64,000 bases of DNA from Rhodococcus sp. Leaf278 (GTDB lineage: Bacteria; Actinomycetota; Actinomycetes; Mycobacteriales; Mycobacteriaceae): the NCBI RefSeq assembly GCF_001426085.1, contig NZ_LMRR01000007.1, forward strand, positions 143,903 through 207,902, given 5' to 3'. The position numbers and the translations under genes are program-made. This document shows positions 26,264 to 35,217 of the stretch, one piece after another; the stretch's first letter is position 1; every line of letters starts with the position of its first letter. Under the pieces are notes generated by a model that searched no databases, was not told the DNA's origin, and was given only the letters and a program-made list of their open reading frames with translations.

Positions 26264-29200
26264 TTGTCTGTGCATCAAGAGAACGATCTGCCGGGTTCGA
26301 GCGCGGACATCGCGCCTGCCCCGGCGGCGTTTCTTCGCTCGTCGCTCGCTCCTCCCGCCCGGACGCTCATCGACGTTCTCCGCGAGACCGCCCATCGCTT
26401 TCCCGACGCCCCGGCAATCGACGACGGCGCGGTGTCGGTCAGCTACTCGGAGCTGTTGGACGACATCGCCGAGGGCGCTCAATGGCTCGCCAATGCGGGC
26501 GTTCGGCGCGGCGATCGCGTCGGCATCCGTATGCCGTCGGGTTCTTTTTCGCTCTACGTGGCCATTCTGTCCATCCTTGCCGCCGGTGCCGCGTACGTTC
26601 CGGTCGACGCGGACGATCCCGAAGAGCGTGCCGAGCTGGTCTTCGGCGAGGCCAAGGTCACGGCCATCGTCACCGCGGGCGGTATCGCGGCCGGTACCGC
26701 CCCGAAACAGGACGTCCCCCAGGACACCGCCCGACCGCCTACCCCCGAGGACGATGCGTGGGTCATCTTCACCTCGGGTTCGACGGGTACGCCCAAGGGC
26801 GTTGCGGTCAGTCATCGCAACGCGGCGGCGTTCGTCGATGCCGAGGCGCGAATGTTTCTACAGAAGGATCCGTTGGGCCCAGGTGATCGCGTACTCGCCG
26901 GCCTGTCGGTGGCGTTCGACGCCTCGTGCGAAGAGATGTGGTTGGCGTGGCGGCACGGCGCGTGCCTGGTGCCCGCGCCGCGGTCGCTGGTGCGGTCCGG
27001 CTTCGATCTCGGCCCGTGGCTCGTCTCCCGCGACATCAGTGTCGTCTCGACGGTGCCGACCCTCGCGTCGCTGTGGCCCGCGGTCGCACTCGAGGCAGTG
27101 CGGCTGCTCATCTTCGGCGGCGAAGCATGCCCCCCGGAACTGGCCGAGCGACTCGCCGTCGAGGGCCGCGAGGTCTGGAACACCTACGGCCCCACCGAAG
27201 CAACGGTCGTCGCGTGCGCGGCCATCATGGACGGGAACGGTCCCGTCCGCATCGGATTGCCGTTGGACGGGTGGGACCTGGCGGTGGTCGACGCGTCGGG
27301 CGCTCCCGTGCAGGTGGGTGACATCGGTGAACTCGTCATCGGTGGCGTCGGTCTGGCGCGGTATCTCGATCCGGCCAAGGACGCCGAGAAGTACGCGCCG
27401 ATGCCCTCGCTCGGTTGGGATCGGGCCTATCGAAGTGGCGACCTGGTCAAGCTCGAACTCGAGGGCCTGCTCTTCCAGGGCCGCGCCGACGATCAGGTCA
27501 AGCTCGGTGGTCGACGCATCGAACTGGGCGAGATAGACAATGCGCTGCAAGCACTTCCGGGCGTCAGCGGTGCCGCCGCAGCCGTGCGCAAGACCGGTGC
27601 GGGTAACTCGGTTCTCGTCGGCTACCTCGCCAGTACCGACCCCGATTTCGATCTCGAAGCCGCCCGAACGCTGTTGGCCGAGCAGCTGCCGTCGGCGCTG
27701 GTTCCACGGCTCGCGTTGGTCGAGGAGATGCCCACGCGCACCTCGGGCAAGGTCGACCGCAATGCGCTGCCGTGGCCATTGCCCGGCTCGGCGGGCGCGT
27801 CGGCACTCGGCGGCACGGCGGGGTGGGTGGCGCAGCTGTGGACCAACATCCTCGGCGCTCAAGTCAACGACGAGAACGCCGACTTCTTCGCCAACGGCGG
27901 CGGATCCTTGTCTGCCGCGCAGCTGGTGACAGCGTTGCGCGAGCGGTTCCCCGAGGTCACCGTCGCGCAGTTGTACGACCATCCCCGATTGGGTTCGCTC
28001 GCACAGTATCTCGACGACCTGAAGCCGGTGGTCGAGGCAATTCCGCGGGAGGTCGCCCCGACATCGCGCACCGCGCAGTGGGCGCAGATCCTGGCGACGG
28101 TTCCGTTGACCACCTTGACCGGGTTGCAGTGGGTCACGTGGCTCGGATTGCTGTTCAACGTGATGTCGTGGTTCGGCGACGTGTCGTGGGCTCCGACACT
28201 GTCGTGGTGGTGGATTCTGATTGCATTCCTCTTGTTCATCACGCCGGTCGGGCGAATGGCGATCTCGGTGATCGGATCTCGCATCCTGTTGGCCGGATTG
28301 AAACCCGGCGCGTACAAACGCGGTGGGAGCATGCACATAAGGCTTTGGGCGGCAACACGATTGACAGATGCCAGCGGTGCCTCCAATCTGTCGGGTGCGC
28401 CGTGGATGGTCTACTACGCACGCGCTCTCGGTTCGAAGATCGGCAAAGGCGTCGACCTGCACACGCTGCCGCCGGTCACCGGCATGCTCGAGCTGGGCGA
28501 CGGCTGTTCCATCGAGCCCGAGGTGGATCTGTCCGGGCACTGGATCGACGGTGATCTCGTCTACATCGGCGGCATCGAGATCGGCGCCGGTGCCACCGTC
28601 GGTGCCCGCTCGACACTCCTGCCAGGAACGAAGGTCGGCAAGAACGCGGTCGTCACCGCCGGCTCCGCCGTCGTCGGACGGGTGAAGGCCGGGCAGATGT
28701 GGTCCGGTTCGCCGGCGCAGAAGGTCGGCAAGGCCGATCATCCGTGGCCCGCCGAAACACCGCCGCGCGCAACCCATTGGGTACTCGCGTACGGCGTCGC
28801 ATCCCTCTTCCTGTCCGGCATGGCACTGTTCTCCATCGGCGTCAGCCTCGTGCTGATGGGGTGGTGGATCCACACCGCCGACTCCGTGCTCGACGCCTTC
28901 CAACGTGGCTTGGTGATGTTGCCCGTCGCGACGCTGGTGTCGCTGGCGGTGTTCGCACTGATCACCGTCGTCGCGGTGCGGTTGCTCAGCATCGGACTCG
29001 TCGGCGGATACCATCCCGTGCGCAGCCGCATCGGCTGGCAGGTCTGGGCCACCGAACGGTTGATGGACTCGGCGCGCACGTTCCTCTTTCCGCTCTACGC
29101 ATCGCTGCTGACGCCGCACTGGCTCCGACTCCTCGGCGCGAAGATCGGCAAGGACGTCGAAGCGTCGACCGTACTGATGATCCCCAAGTTCACCACCGTC

Positions 29201-30199
29201 GCCGACGGTGCCTTCCTCGCCGACGACACGATGGTCGCCAGCTACGAACTCGGCGGCGGTTGGATGCACCTGGGCGACGCCAAAGTGGGCAAGCGAGCGT
29301 TCCTCGGAAACTCCGGCATGACCGGGCCCGGGCGAACCGTGCCGAAGAACGGCTTGGTCGCGGTGCTGTCCGCGACGCCGGACAAGGCGAAGTCGGGCTC
29401 GTCGTGGCTCGGTAGCCCACCGGTGCGACTGCGTCGGGCGGCCGGTAGCGCGGACTCGTCGCGCACGTTCGATCCTCCTCGGAAGTTGAAGATCGCTCGT
29501 GCCCTCGTCGAGACGTGCCGGTTGATTCCCGTCGTCGTGACGTTCGGGATCGGGCTCGGAGTGCTGTTCGGTCTCACCGCCATCGCCGAGTCCGTCGGGT
29601 ACTGGTTGGCTGCGCTGCTCAGTGGCATCGTCCTACTCGTCGCCGGATTTGTGGCTGCCGCGGTGTCGGCGTTGGCGAAGTGGTTGTGGGTGGGCCGGAT
29701 CGGTAAGACCGACCATCCACTGTGGAGCTCGTTCGTGTGGCGCAACGAGGTGGCCGACACGTTCGTCGAGACCGTCGCCGCGCCGTGGTTCGCGCGCGCG
29801 GCCGAGGGCACCGCGGTGCTCAACATGTGGCTGCGGTGGCTCGGTGCCGACATCGGCCGCGGTGTCTGGTGCGAGACGTACTGGTTGCCGGAGGCCGATC
29901 TGGTGACGTTGGCCGACGGTGCGACCGTCAACCGAGGGTGCGTTGTGCAGACGCACCTGTTCCATGATCGGATCATGTCCATGGACACGGTCGATCTCGG
30001 CGCAGGGGCAACCTTGGGACCGCACTGTGTCGCATTGCCCGCATCGGGTATAGGTGTTGGTGCGACGGTTGGCCCTGCCTCCCTGGTGATGCGCGGCGAT
30101 ACGGTTCCCGCGCATACTCGTTGGCAAGGCAATCCGATCGCGCCGTGGGCCAAGGGTGATCCCTTTCCGCGTATTCGCGACGACCGAAACGAGGGGTGA
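26264..30199 (+). CDS. Pls/PosA family NRPS-like protein (A-T-multi-TM-hexapeptide)
   Basis: A 1311-aa protein. An adenylation domain comes first (about residues 20-520; core motifs IFTSGSTGTPKGVAVSH, NTYGPTEA, YRSGDLVK and GKVDRNALP). A carrier domain with Ser548 in ANGGGSLSAAQ follows, and then a C-terminal half with several membrane helices interleaved with three left-handed beta-helix (hexapeptide) blocks. There is no classical condensation or thioesterase domain. This is the architecture of the Pls/PosA family related to epsilon-polylysine synthetase. The product cannot be predicted. TTG at 26264 is chosen because AAGGA lies 7 nt upstream; TTG 26237 and GTG 26270 are alternatives. Confidence 0.9.
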   Translation: MSVHQENDLPGSSADIAPAPAAFLRSSLAPPARTLIDVLRETAHRFPDAPAIDDGAVSVSYSELLDDIAEGAQWLANAGVRRGDRVGIRMPSGSFSLYVAILSILAAGAAYVPVDADDPEERAELVFGEAKVTAIVTAGGIAAGTAPKQDVPQDTARPPTPEDDAWVIFTSGSTGTPKGVAVSHRNAAAFVDAEARMFLQKDPLGPGDRVLAGLSVAFDASCEEMWLAWRHGACLVPAPRSLVRSGFDLGPWLVSRDISVVSTVPTLASLWPAVALEAVRLLIFGGEACPPELAERLAVEGREVWNTYGPTEATVVACAAIMDGNGPVRIGLPLDGWDLAVVDASGAPVQVGDIGELVIGGVGLARYLDPAKDAEKYAPMPSLGWDRAYRSGDLVKLELEGLLFQGRADDQVKLGGRRIELGEIDNALQALPGVSGAAAAVRKTGAGNSVLVGYLASTDPDFDLEAARTLLAEQLPSALVPRLALVEEMPTRTSGKVDRNALPWPLPGSAGASALGGTAGWVAQLWTNILGAQVNDENADFFANGGGSLSAAQLVTALRERFPEVTVAQLYDHPRLGSLAQYLDDLKPVVEAIPREVAPTSRTAQWAQILATVPLTTLTGLQWVTWLGLLFNVMSWFGDVSWAPTLSWWWILIAFLLFITPVGRMAISVIGSRILLAGLKPGAYKRGGSMHIRLWAATRLTDASGASNLSGAPWMVYYARALGSKIGKGVDLHTLPPVTGMLELGDGCSIEPEVDLSGHWIDGDLVYIGGIEIGAGATVGARSTLLPGTKVGKNAVVTAGSAVVGRVKAGQMWSGSPAQKVGKADHPWPAETPPRATHWVLAYGVASLFLSGMALFSIGVSLVLMGWWIHTADSVLDAFQRGLVMLPVATLVSLAVFALITVVAVRLLSIGLVGGYHPVRSRIGWQVWATERLMDSARTFLFPLYASLLTPHWLRLLGAKIGKDVEASTVLMIPKFTTVADGAFLADDTMVASYELGGGWMHLGDAKVGKRAFLGNSGMTGPGRTVPKNGLVAVLSATPDKAKSGSSWLGSPPVRLRRAAGSADSSRTFDPPRKLKIARALVETCRLIPVVVTFGIGLGVLFGLTAIAESVGYWLAALLSGIVLLVAGFVAAAVSALAKWLWVGRIGKTDHPLWSSFVWRNEVADTFVETVAAPWFARAAEGTAVLNMWLRWLGADIGRGVWCETYWLPEADLVTLADGATVNRGCVVQTHLFHDRIMSMDTVDLGAGATLGPHCVALPASGIGVGATVGPASLVMRGDTVPAHTRWQGNPIAPWAKGDPFPRIRDDRNEG

Positions 30200-30201
30200 T
30201 C

Positions 30202-31539
30202 GTGGCAGGCAGACTGGTGGCACCGGTGTTCGACGTCGATTCCAGTGACAACCCCATCGATACGTATCTTCCGCAGAACGGCAACCGCGGCTACCGCGTC
30301 TCACGCTACGAGCTCGACCTCGAGTACAAGGTGGAGAGCAACCGGCTGGCGGGCAAGGCCAAGATCACCGCCGTCACCACTGCGACGGTGTCGAAGTTCG
30401 CGTTCGATCTCGGCCCGGCGATGAACGTGTCGAAGGTATCGGTCAACGGGTCGCGTTCGGTGAAGTTCAGCCACCAGCGCGGCAAGCTGAAGATCACGCC
30501 GGCAAAGCCCATCGCGTCGGGCGCGGCGCTGGTCGTGACGGTGACGTACGGCGGAACTCCGAAGCCCATCAACGGTTCGTGGGGTGAGGTCGGTTGGGAG
30601 GAGCTCACCGAGGGCTCGCTCGTCGCCAGTCAGCCGAACGGTGCCGCGTCGTGGTTTCCGTGTGACGACCATCCGGTGTCCAAGGCCAGCTACGGCATCA
30701 CCATCACCACCGATTCGCCGTACTACGCGGTGGCCAACGGAACGTTGGTACGCAAGCAGACTCGTGCCAGCCGCACCACCTGGGTGTACGAGCAGCCCGA
30801 GCCGATGGCCACCTATCTCGCGACCATCCAGATCGGTCCGTACGAGCATCGCATCGTGAGCCCGGGTCCGGTGCCGATGAAGGCGATCACTCCCCCGCGA
30901 CTGCGCGCACAGTTCGACCACGATTTCGGCCGTCAACCGCAGATGATGGACACCTTCGTACGGCTCTACGGCCCTTACCCTTTCGCCTCGTACACCGTAG
31001 TGGTGACCGACGACGATCTGGAGATTCCGATCGAGGCGCAGGGGCTGTCGATCTTCGGGGCCAATCACTGTTCGGGTTCCCGGTACTACGAGCGTCTGGT
31101 GGCGCACGAGTTGGCGCACCAGTGGTTCGGCAATTCGCTGACCCTCGGCAAGTGGGCCGACATCTGGCTGCACGAGGGATTCGCCTGCTACTCGGAGTGG
31201 ATCTGGGCCGAGAACTCCGGCGGCGCAACGGCTCACGACAAGGCGAAGCGGGCGCACACCATTCAGCGCGGGCTCGAGATGGATCTGCAGCTCACCGATC
31301 CGGGGCCGGAGCGCATCTTCGACGATCGCGTCTACAAGCGCGGCGCGCTGGCCCTGCACGCACTACGACGCACCATCGGCGACGAGCGCTTCTTCGGACT
31401 GATCCAGGAATGGACCTCCAAGTACCGCTACTCCACCGTGGCAACCGCTGACTTCACCGACCTCGCCTCCCGCTTCGGTTGCCCCCGAACCCTGTGGGAC
31501 GCATGGCTGATCGACAAGCAGCTTCCATCGTTGCCGTAG
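30202..31539 (+). CDS. Short M1 family metallopeptidase
   Basis: A 445-aa zinc aminopeptidase-like protein. It has an N-terminal beta-rich domain and a thermolysin-like catalytic domain with HELAHQW and the third zinc ligand Glu in WLHEGFACY, 18 residues later. The long C-terminal helical domain of PepN-type enzymes is absent, as in many actinobacterial short M1 proteins. GTG 30202 has GAGGGG 5 nt upstream; GTG 30196, overlapping the NRPS-like stop, is also possible. Either way it is coupled to the Pls/PosA gene and could process its product (inference). Confidence 0.88.
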   Translation: MAGRLVAPVFDVDSSDNPIDTYLPQNGNRGYRVSRYELDLEYKVESNRLAGKAKITAVTTATVSKFAFDLGPAMNVSKVSVNGSRSVKFSHQRGKLKITPAKPIASGAALVVTVTYGGTPKPINGSWGEVGWEELTEGSLVASQPNGAASWFPCDDHPVSKASYGITITTDSPYYAVANGTLVRKQTRASRTTWVYEQPEPMATYLATIQIGPYEHRIVSPGPVPMKAITPPRLRAQFDHDFGRQPQMMDTFVRLYGPYPFASYTVVVTDDDLEIPIEAQGLSIFGANHCSGSRYYERLVAHELAHQWFGNSLTLGKWADIWLHEGFACYSEWIWAENSGGATAHDKAKRAHTIQRGLEMDLQLTDPGPERIFDDRVYKRGALALHALRRTIGDERFFGLIQEWTSKYRYSTVATADFTDLASRFGCPRTLWDAWLIDKQLPSLP

Positions 31540-31551
31540 TCCTCCGTCGCG

Positions 31552-31619
31552 AATCGGCTCCTCAGTTCCGAAAATCAGCCTGCAATCGGAGGCCTGAATC
31601 CAAGTCTGGGGAGCCGATT
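31552..31619. terminator. Inverted repeat between convergent genes
   Basis: AATCGGCTCC (31552-31561) and GGAGCCGATT (31610-31619) are exact reverse complements with a 48-nt interval. They lie between the M1 peptidase (+) and the membrane protein (-) and may end transcription in both directions. Confidence 0.4.
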
Positions 31620-31626
31620 ACCGTCG

Positions 31627-32247
31627 TCAGCGATAACCCAGCGAGACCGTCAACCCGGCGACGGCGCAGCCGTACAGTGCCACTGTCGCCAGTGCCTGCT
31701 TCCAGAAACCTTTCGGGAACGACGCCGCCCAGCGACCCTTGCCGTCCAGGTAGAGGTCACACGGAAAGTCACTGATGGCCATCGCAGACGACGGCTGCTT
31801 CGAGTGCGCGAGCACCACACCGGTGGTGAACGGCAGTCCCCGAACGAACAGGTGACCGTGCGCTTCCCCGGCCCGGTACCGCACCGCGGATTCGGTGACA
31901 ATCCCTGTGTACCAACGTCGTTGGACGTTCCAGCCGGTGGCGTGCGCGAGGTGAAGATTGCCTGCGCCGCGCAGGGCGGTGTCCACGGTCTCGACGTCGG
32001 CGATCACTCCCCAGCGCAGCATGGACATCCAACGCACGCAGTTCCCCACGCGGATTCCCAGGGCAATGAGTAACACGACCGTGAACACGTAGGGGACAAG
32101 CGCGGGATACCTGGACCAGCAGGCGGCCGGAACGATCACACCGATCAAAAACCAGTACGCCTCCCGCCGGCTCCACACGGTTGCACCCGCGAGCGCCACC
32201 GTCGGCGGGACCCGATGCGGCGGGGCAGTGCGCGCGGACTGCAGCAT
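31627..32247 (-). CDS. Uncharacterised membrane protein
   Basis: A 206-aa protein with two or three membrane helices in the N-terminal third (about residues 30-68), a soluble middle, and one helix at the C-terminus (about 183-202). The middle part alternates beta strands and resembles a PH-like fold of small actinobacterial membrane proteins, but I do not recognise the family. It follows the lipoprotein gene by 70 bp on the same strand. Confidence 0.6.
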   Translation of the reverse strand: MLQSARTAPPHRVPPTVALAGATVWSRREAYWFLIGVIVPAACWSRYPALVPYVFTVVLLIALGIRVGNCVRWMSMLRWGVIADVETVDTALRGAGNLHLAHATGWNVQRRWYTGIVTESAVRYRAGEAHGHLFVRGLPFTTGVVLAHSKQPSSAMAISDFPCDLYLDGKGRWAASFPKGFWKQALATVALYGCAVAGLTVSLGYR

Positions 32248-32317
32248 GATGCCGCTGATCCTAGATCCGAACGGGTCGGCCCGCAGCGATCCGCCCGGTT
32301 CGGGCCGCCGACGTGCG

Positions 32318-32929
32318 TCACGGCGCTGGGGTGACCTCCGGAGGAAGGGGGCGCGCCGTGTCGGTCGACTCGCCTGGCTCGTATACGTCGAACGGGGCGT
32401 CGACGGTGACGGATCCTGCGCGCTCGAACTCGAAGGTGAATGGAATCGAGGTTCCCGGCGCGAGTTCTCCGTCGGCCAACTCGAGTGCCACGGTGAACGG
32501 ACGGTCGGTTCCGTCGTCTCCAGCGTCCAGGTTCTCCACCGCCTGCCCGGCCGCGATGGACGTGCCCGGTTCGATGACGAGCTGGTCGGCGGTGGCGTCG
32601 ATCGACACTGAAGTCGCTGCAGGAGAGGATATCTCGAGAAGTCTGTCGGTCTCTGTCTCGGCTTCGTTCACGGCCGTGAATTCGAGCGTTGCGTTGCCGT
32701 ACGCCGAGGCGGAACCCTCGGGCGTGGCACCGGTGAGTTCGGCTCCGACAGAGACATTCTGCAAGTCGATGGTGCCGACCTCCTCCGCTGCGCCGGAGTC
32801 CTGTGTGGTGACCGGGTCGTTCGAGCATCCGGCCAGAGCCCCGACGGTGGCAAGCGCCGCAAGCGCGGTGATCATGGACTCGGAGCCGAAGCGACGCCGA
32901 CGGGCGGGAGCACGTCCGTTCGTATTCAT
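32318..32929 (-). CDS. Lipoprotein, LpqE-like
   Basis: A 203-aa secreted lipoprotein reading from an ATG at 32929 within the same frame as the MFS gene. A basic N-terminus, a hydrophobic stretch and the lipobox LAGC give a clear type II signal. The mature part is acidic and beta-rich, with FTAVNEAETETDRLLEIS and a C-terminal PxPPEV end, resembling actinobacterial LpqE/copper-chaperone-like lipoproteins. Metal-binding Met/His clusters are not evident. Whether it is made separately or only as the tail of the MFS protein is open; a signal peptide with its own ATG favours separate synthesis. Confidence 0.7.
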   Translation of the reverse strand: MNTNGRAPARRRRFGSESMITALAALATVGALAGCSNDPVTTQDSGAAEEVGTIDLQNVSVGAELTGATPEGSASAYGNATLEFTAVNEAETETDRLLEISSPAATSVSIDATADQLVIEPGTSIAAGQAVENLDAGDDGTDRPFTVALELADGELAPGTSIPFTFEFERAGSVTVDAPFDVYEPGESTDTARPLPPEVTPAP

Positions 32930-34243
32930 GCACCGAGGGCTACCCAACGCCTTGTCGGACCAAACGGCAGCCTCCCCTCGTGCGCGTTTTGCGCCCCTCC
33001 AGGTACGCAAAACGCGCACTCGCACCACCAGGCCGCAAATTGCGGCCATCACCGCGCCGAATCCGAAGATGATCGGGTAGGTGACCACTCCGGGCCAGGT
33101 CTCGGTGAGCGCCGACAGCACGGCGGGCACCGCAAAGCCCAGGTACGTCAACGAATAGAACACCGCGGTTAGGCCGGCGAGGTCGTCGGGGCCCGCAATG
33201 CGTTGCACCTCTTGCAAACCCGAGACCAACGCCATGCCGTACCCACAACCGAGCACGGCCGCCGCGATCAAGGCCGCGGCGATGGTCAACACTGACGCAG
33301 CCCACGCCGCGACAGCCATTCCGACCACCAACAGAGAGAGCGCAACCAGAGCGCCACGCGCATTGGCGGGTGTGTCGATCCGACGTCCGACGGCCTGGAT
33401 CGCAAATCCGGATCCGAGGGCGATCACCGCCATCGCCGCAGAGAGTGCAACGGGGTAGCCGCCACCGGGCTCATCGGCCAACGCGTCGGCCATCAGTGAC
33501 GGCAGCACCGCGTAGGCGACGCTCGCAGCACCGAACACCCACGGGGCCAACGGAAGCACGACGAACAGGAACCGTCGATGCGATGCGGACGGGATCCGAA
33601 GGTCGTCGAGCAGCTTCCGATTCTTCGATGCCACTGTTGCAGTGCGAGTTTCGGGAACGGAGAGCATGCCGATGCCGGCGACGATACAAATGAGCACGTG
33701 CACGCTGTAGGCGAGGTGCGTCGGCCACGGGGCCCACTGCGCGAGCACACCGGCGACTCCGGCACCGAGGGCGAAGCCCGCAGTCAGCGACATTGCGGCC
33801 CGGCGCGCTCCGGCACCCGGCTTGGCGGTCGCGTCGCGGCTCGAGAGCTCCTTGACCCAGCTGCCGCCGACGGCCATTCCGATACCGAGTGCGATGCCGC
33901 TGAGCACACGGCCGCCGAAGAGCATGTATGCGTTGTCGGGTCCGAGTGCGATCAGAATGGAGCCGGCCGCGGCAATTGCGGTCGCGGGCAACATGATCGG
34001 GCGTCGGCCGAGTCGATCCGAGAGCGGCCCGCAGATCAACATCGCCGGAATGATGCCCAGGACGTACGCGAACAGGAACGTATCGACCACCACTGCCGAG
34101 AAGCCGTGATCGAGCCGGTACATCACCAACAACGGCGTGAATTCGTTTCCGCCCCATGCGACGGCGAACATGCCCGACGCGACCAGCAGCCAGCGTCGTG
34201 CCGTCGTGTCGATGTCTCGGTCGTTCGTGAGCGTTTCACTCAT
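32318..34243 (-). CDS. MFS transporter, open in frame through the following lipoprotein
   Basis: Residues 1-410 form a complete 12-helix major facilitator transporter of the sugar/aromatic-acid type. It has the loop motif GPLSDRLGRRPIM between helices 2 and 3 and a large number of Ala/Val/Gly-rich helices. After the last helix the frame has no stop. It crosses a 14-bp palindrome (32980-33019) and continues through the whole lipoprotein gene, giving 641 codons. Translation of MFS alone would need a stop that is not there, so either a fusion protein is made or translation ends on the shared stop. The ATG overlaps the GntR stop by 4 bp. Confidence 0.78.
   Translation of the reverse strand: MSETLTNDRDIDTTARRWLLVASGMFAVAWGGNEFTPLLVMYRLDHGFSAVVVDTFLFAYVLGIIPAMLICGPLSDRLGRRPIMLPATAIAAAGSILIALGPDNAYMLFGGRVLSGIALGIGMAVGGSWVKELSSRDATAKPGAGARRAAMSLTAGFALGAGVAGVLAQWAPWPTHLAYSVHVLICIVAGIGMLSVPETRTATVASKNRKLLDDLRIPSASHRRFLFVVLPLAPWVFGAASVAYAVLPSLMADALADEPGGGYPVALSAAMAVIALGSGFAIQAVGRRIDTPANARGALVALSLLVVGMAVAAWAASVLTIAAALIAAAVLGCGYGMALVSGLQEVQRIAGPDDLAGLTAVFYSLTYLGFAVPAVLSALTETWPGVVTYPIIFGFGAVMAAICGLVVRVRVLRTWRGAKRARGEAAVWSDKALGSPRCMNTNGRAPARRRRFGSESMITALAALATVGALAGCSNDPVTTQDSGAAEEVGTIDLQNVSVGAELTGATPEGSASAYGNATLEFTAVNEAETETDRLLEISSPAATSVSIDATADQLVIEPGTSIAAGQAVENLDAGDDGTDRPFTVALELADGELAPGTSIPFTFEFERAGSVTVDAPFDVYEPGESTDTARPLPPEVTPAP
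32980..33019. repeat. 14-bp perfect palindrome at the MFS/lipoprotein junction
   Basis: GTGCGCGTTTTGCG (32980-32993) and CGCAAAACGCGCAC (33006-33019) are exact reverse complements separated by 12 nt. It looks like a REP-type element or a hairpin terminator but sits within the open frame. It encodes the VRVLRTWRGAKRAR tail after the last MFS helix. Confidence 0.85.
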
Positions 34244-34896
34244 CGTGCTCCCCCTCTGTCCGGTCGTAGGCCGTGCACCCCGAGCATGTGTTGTTCGACG
34301 GCCTGCTCGAATCCGTCTGCGTCACCGACCTCGATCAGGTCGGTGAGTCGGCGATGGTCGTCGACGATGCGTGAGATCTGGCCCGGATCGCGCGTCACCG
34401 AGGCCGCGGTCATCCGCCGCTGTCGCTCGCGAAGTCCGTCGTAGAACGCGTCCAGCAACGGGTTGCCACCGGCTCGAACGACGATGCGGTGGAAGTCGGC
34501 GTCGGCTGCGCTGAACTGCGCGGCGGTGCCGTCGAGCGCCAACTGTTCCTGCAATCGCAGGTTTTCGCGTAGTGCATCCACCACTCGTGAGCGGGCACCC
34601 GCATCGCCGATGAACGCGCGAACACTTCCCGCCTCGACGAGGCGACGCGCATCCACGACACTTTCCGCCTCACCCACCGCGATCGGCACCACCAGTGCCC
34701 CACGCTTGGGGTACAGACGCATCCATCCCTCTACCTGCAGACGCAGAAACGCCTCACGTACGGGCGTACGACTGATCTCGAGCCGGGCCGCGATTTCACC
34801 CTCGCTGACGAGCTCACCGCCGGGCAGATCACCCGACACTATGAGCTCTTTGACCGTCGCGTACGCCGTATCGGCAGCAGATTTCGTCTCGAGCAC
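34240..34896 (-). CDS. GntR family regulator (FCD/FadR type)
   Basis: A 218-aa regulator with an N-terminal winged helix (GEIAARLEISRTPVREAFLRLQVEGWMRLYPKRGALV) and an all-helical FCD ligand domain. The FCD metal-binding residues appear in DADFHRIVVRAGG and VDDHRRL with a further His near QHMLGVHG. The GTG at 34896 is preceded by TAGTAT with a 7-nt gap, so the mRNA is probably leaderless. It overlaps the MFS gene by 4 bp and likely controls it. Confidence 0.88.
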   Translation of the reverse strand: MLETKSAADTAYATVKELIVSGDLPGGELVSEGEIAARLEISRTPVREAFLRLQVEGWMRLYPKRGALVVPIAVGEAESVVDARRLVEAGSVRAFIGDAGARSRVVDALRENLRLQEQLALDGTAAQFSAADADFHRIVVRAGGNPLLDAFYDGLRERQRRMTAASVTRDPGQISRIVDDHRRLTDLIEVGDADGFEQAVEQHMLGVHGLRPDRGGAR

Positions 34897-34903
34897 AACA
34901 TAG

Positions 34904-34928
34904 ATACTAGATGCACCTCAACGGTGCA
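34904..34928 (-). promoter_or_regulatory. Leaderless GntR promoter with nearby palindrome
   Basis: The -10 hexamer TAGTAT (34904-34909) ends 7 nt before the GTG start, and the inverted repeat TGCACC-tcaac-GGTGCA (34912-34917 and 34923-34928) lies just upstream, in the -35 region. The palindrome is a candidate autoregulatory GntR operator. Confidence 0.55.
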
Positions 34929-34948
34929 CCGATTCGGGACCCAACAAA

Positions 34949-35001
34949 GTCCACTCAACGTGACATTGACCGTCGAAAAGGCCACCGAACGTCACATTGA
35001 C
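34949..35001. repeat. Two 22-bp direct repeats upstream of gntR
   Basis: The 22-mers at 34949-34970 and 34980-35001 agree at 18 of 22 positions and share AACGT-ACATTGAC. They are in the 123-bp gap between the GntR gene and a small ORF that also runs on the minus strand. Function unknown. Confidence 0.6.
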
Positions 35002-35019
35002 TCCCCAGGGGCAGGGCGG

Positions 35020-35217
35020 TCAGGGCACCCAGTGGCGGGCGGCGATGTCGTCGATCACCGGGTCCCCGTCCGAGGCGGCGTCAAGTGCTTCGAGGTCGTC
35101 GCGCAGGGCATTCAGGCGCGGGTCGTCGCCCTCTGCCTGCTCGGCGGGTGTGCCTCCGTCGTCGGCGATCTGGGCGAGCAGTTTCGCCCGCACCCGATCT
35201 CGCAGTGAGTCGCTCAT
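35020..35217 (-). CDS. Small acidic protein (65 aa), unknown
   Basis: A 65-aa Asp/Ala/Leu-rich, probably helical protein without a membrane segment. Its ATG overlaps the stop of the 32-aa membrane protein (ATGA), so translation of the two is coupled. It has no family I can name. It probably works with its tiny membrane partner. Confidence 0.6.
   Translation of the reverse strand: MSDSLRDRVRAKLLAQIADDGGTPAEQAEGDDPRLNALRDDLEALDAASDGDPVIDDIAARHWVP

Noticed and set aside
26858..29269. An 800-codon open frame on the minus strand
   Set aside because: It is opposite the Pls/PosA gene, whose motifs are unmistakable. Its translation is Arg/His/Gln-rich without any domain.
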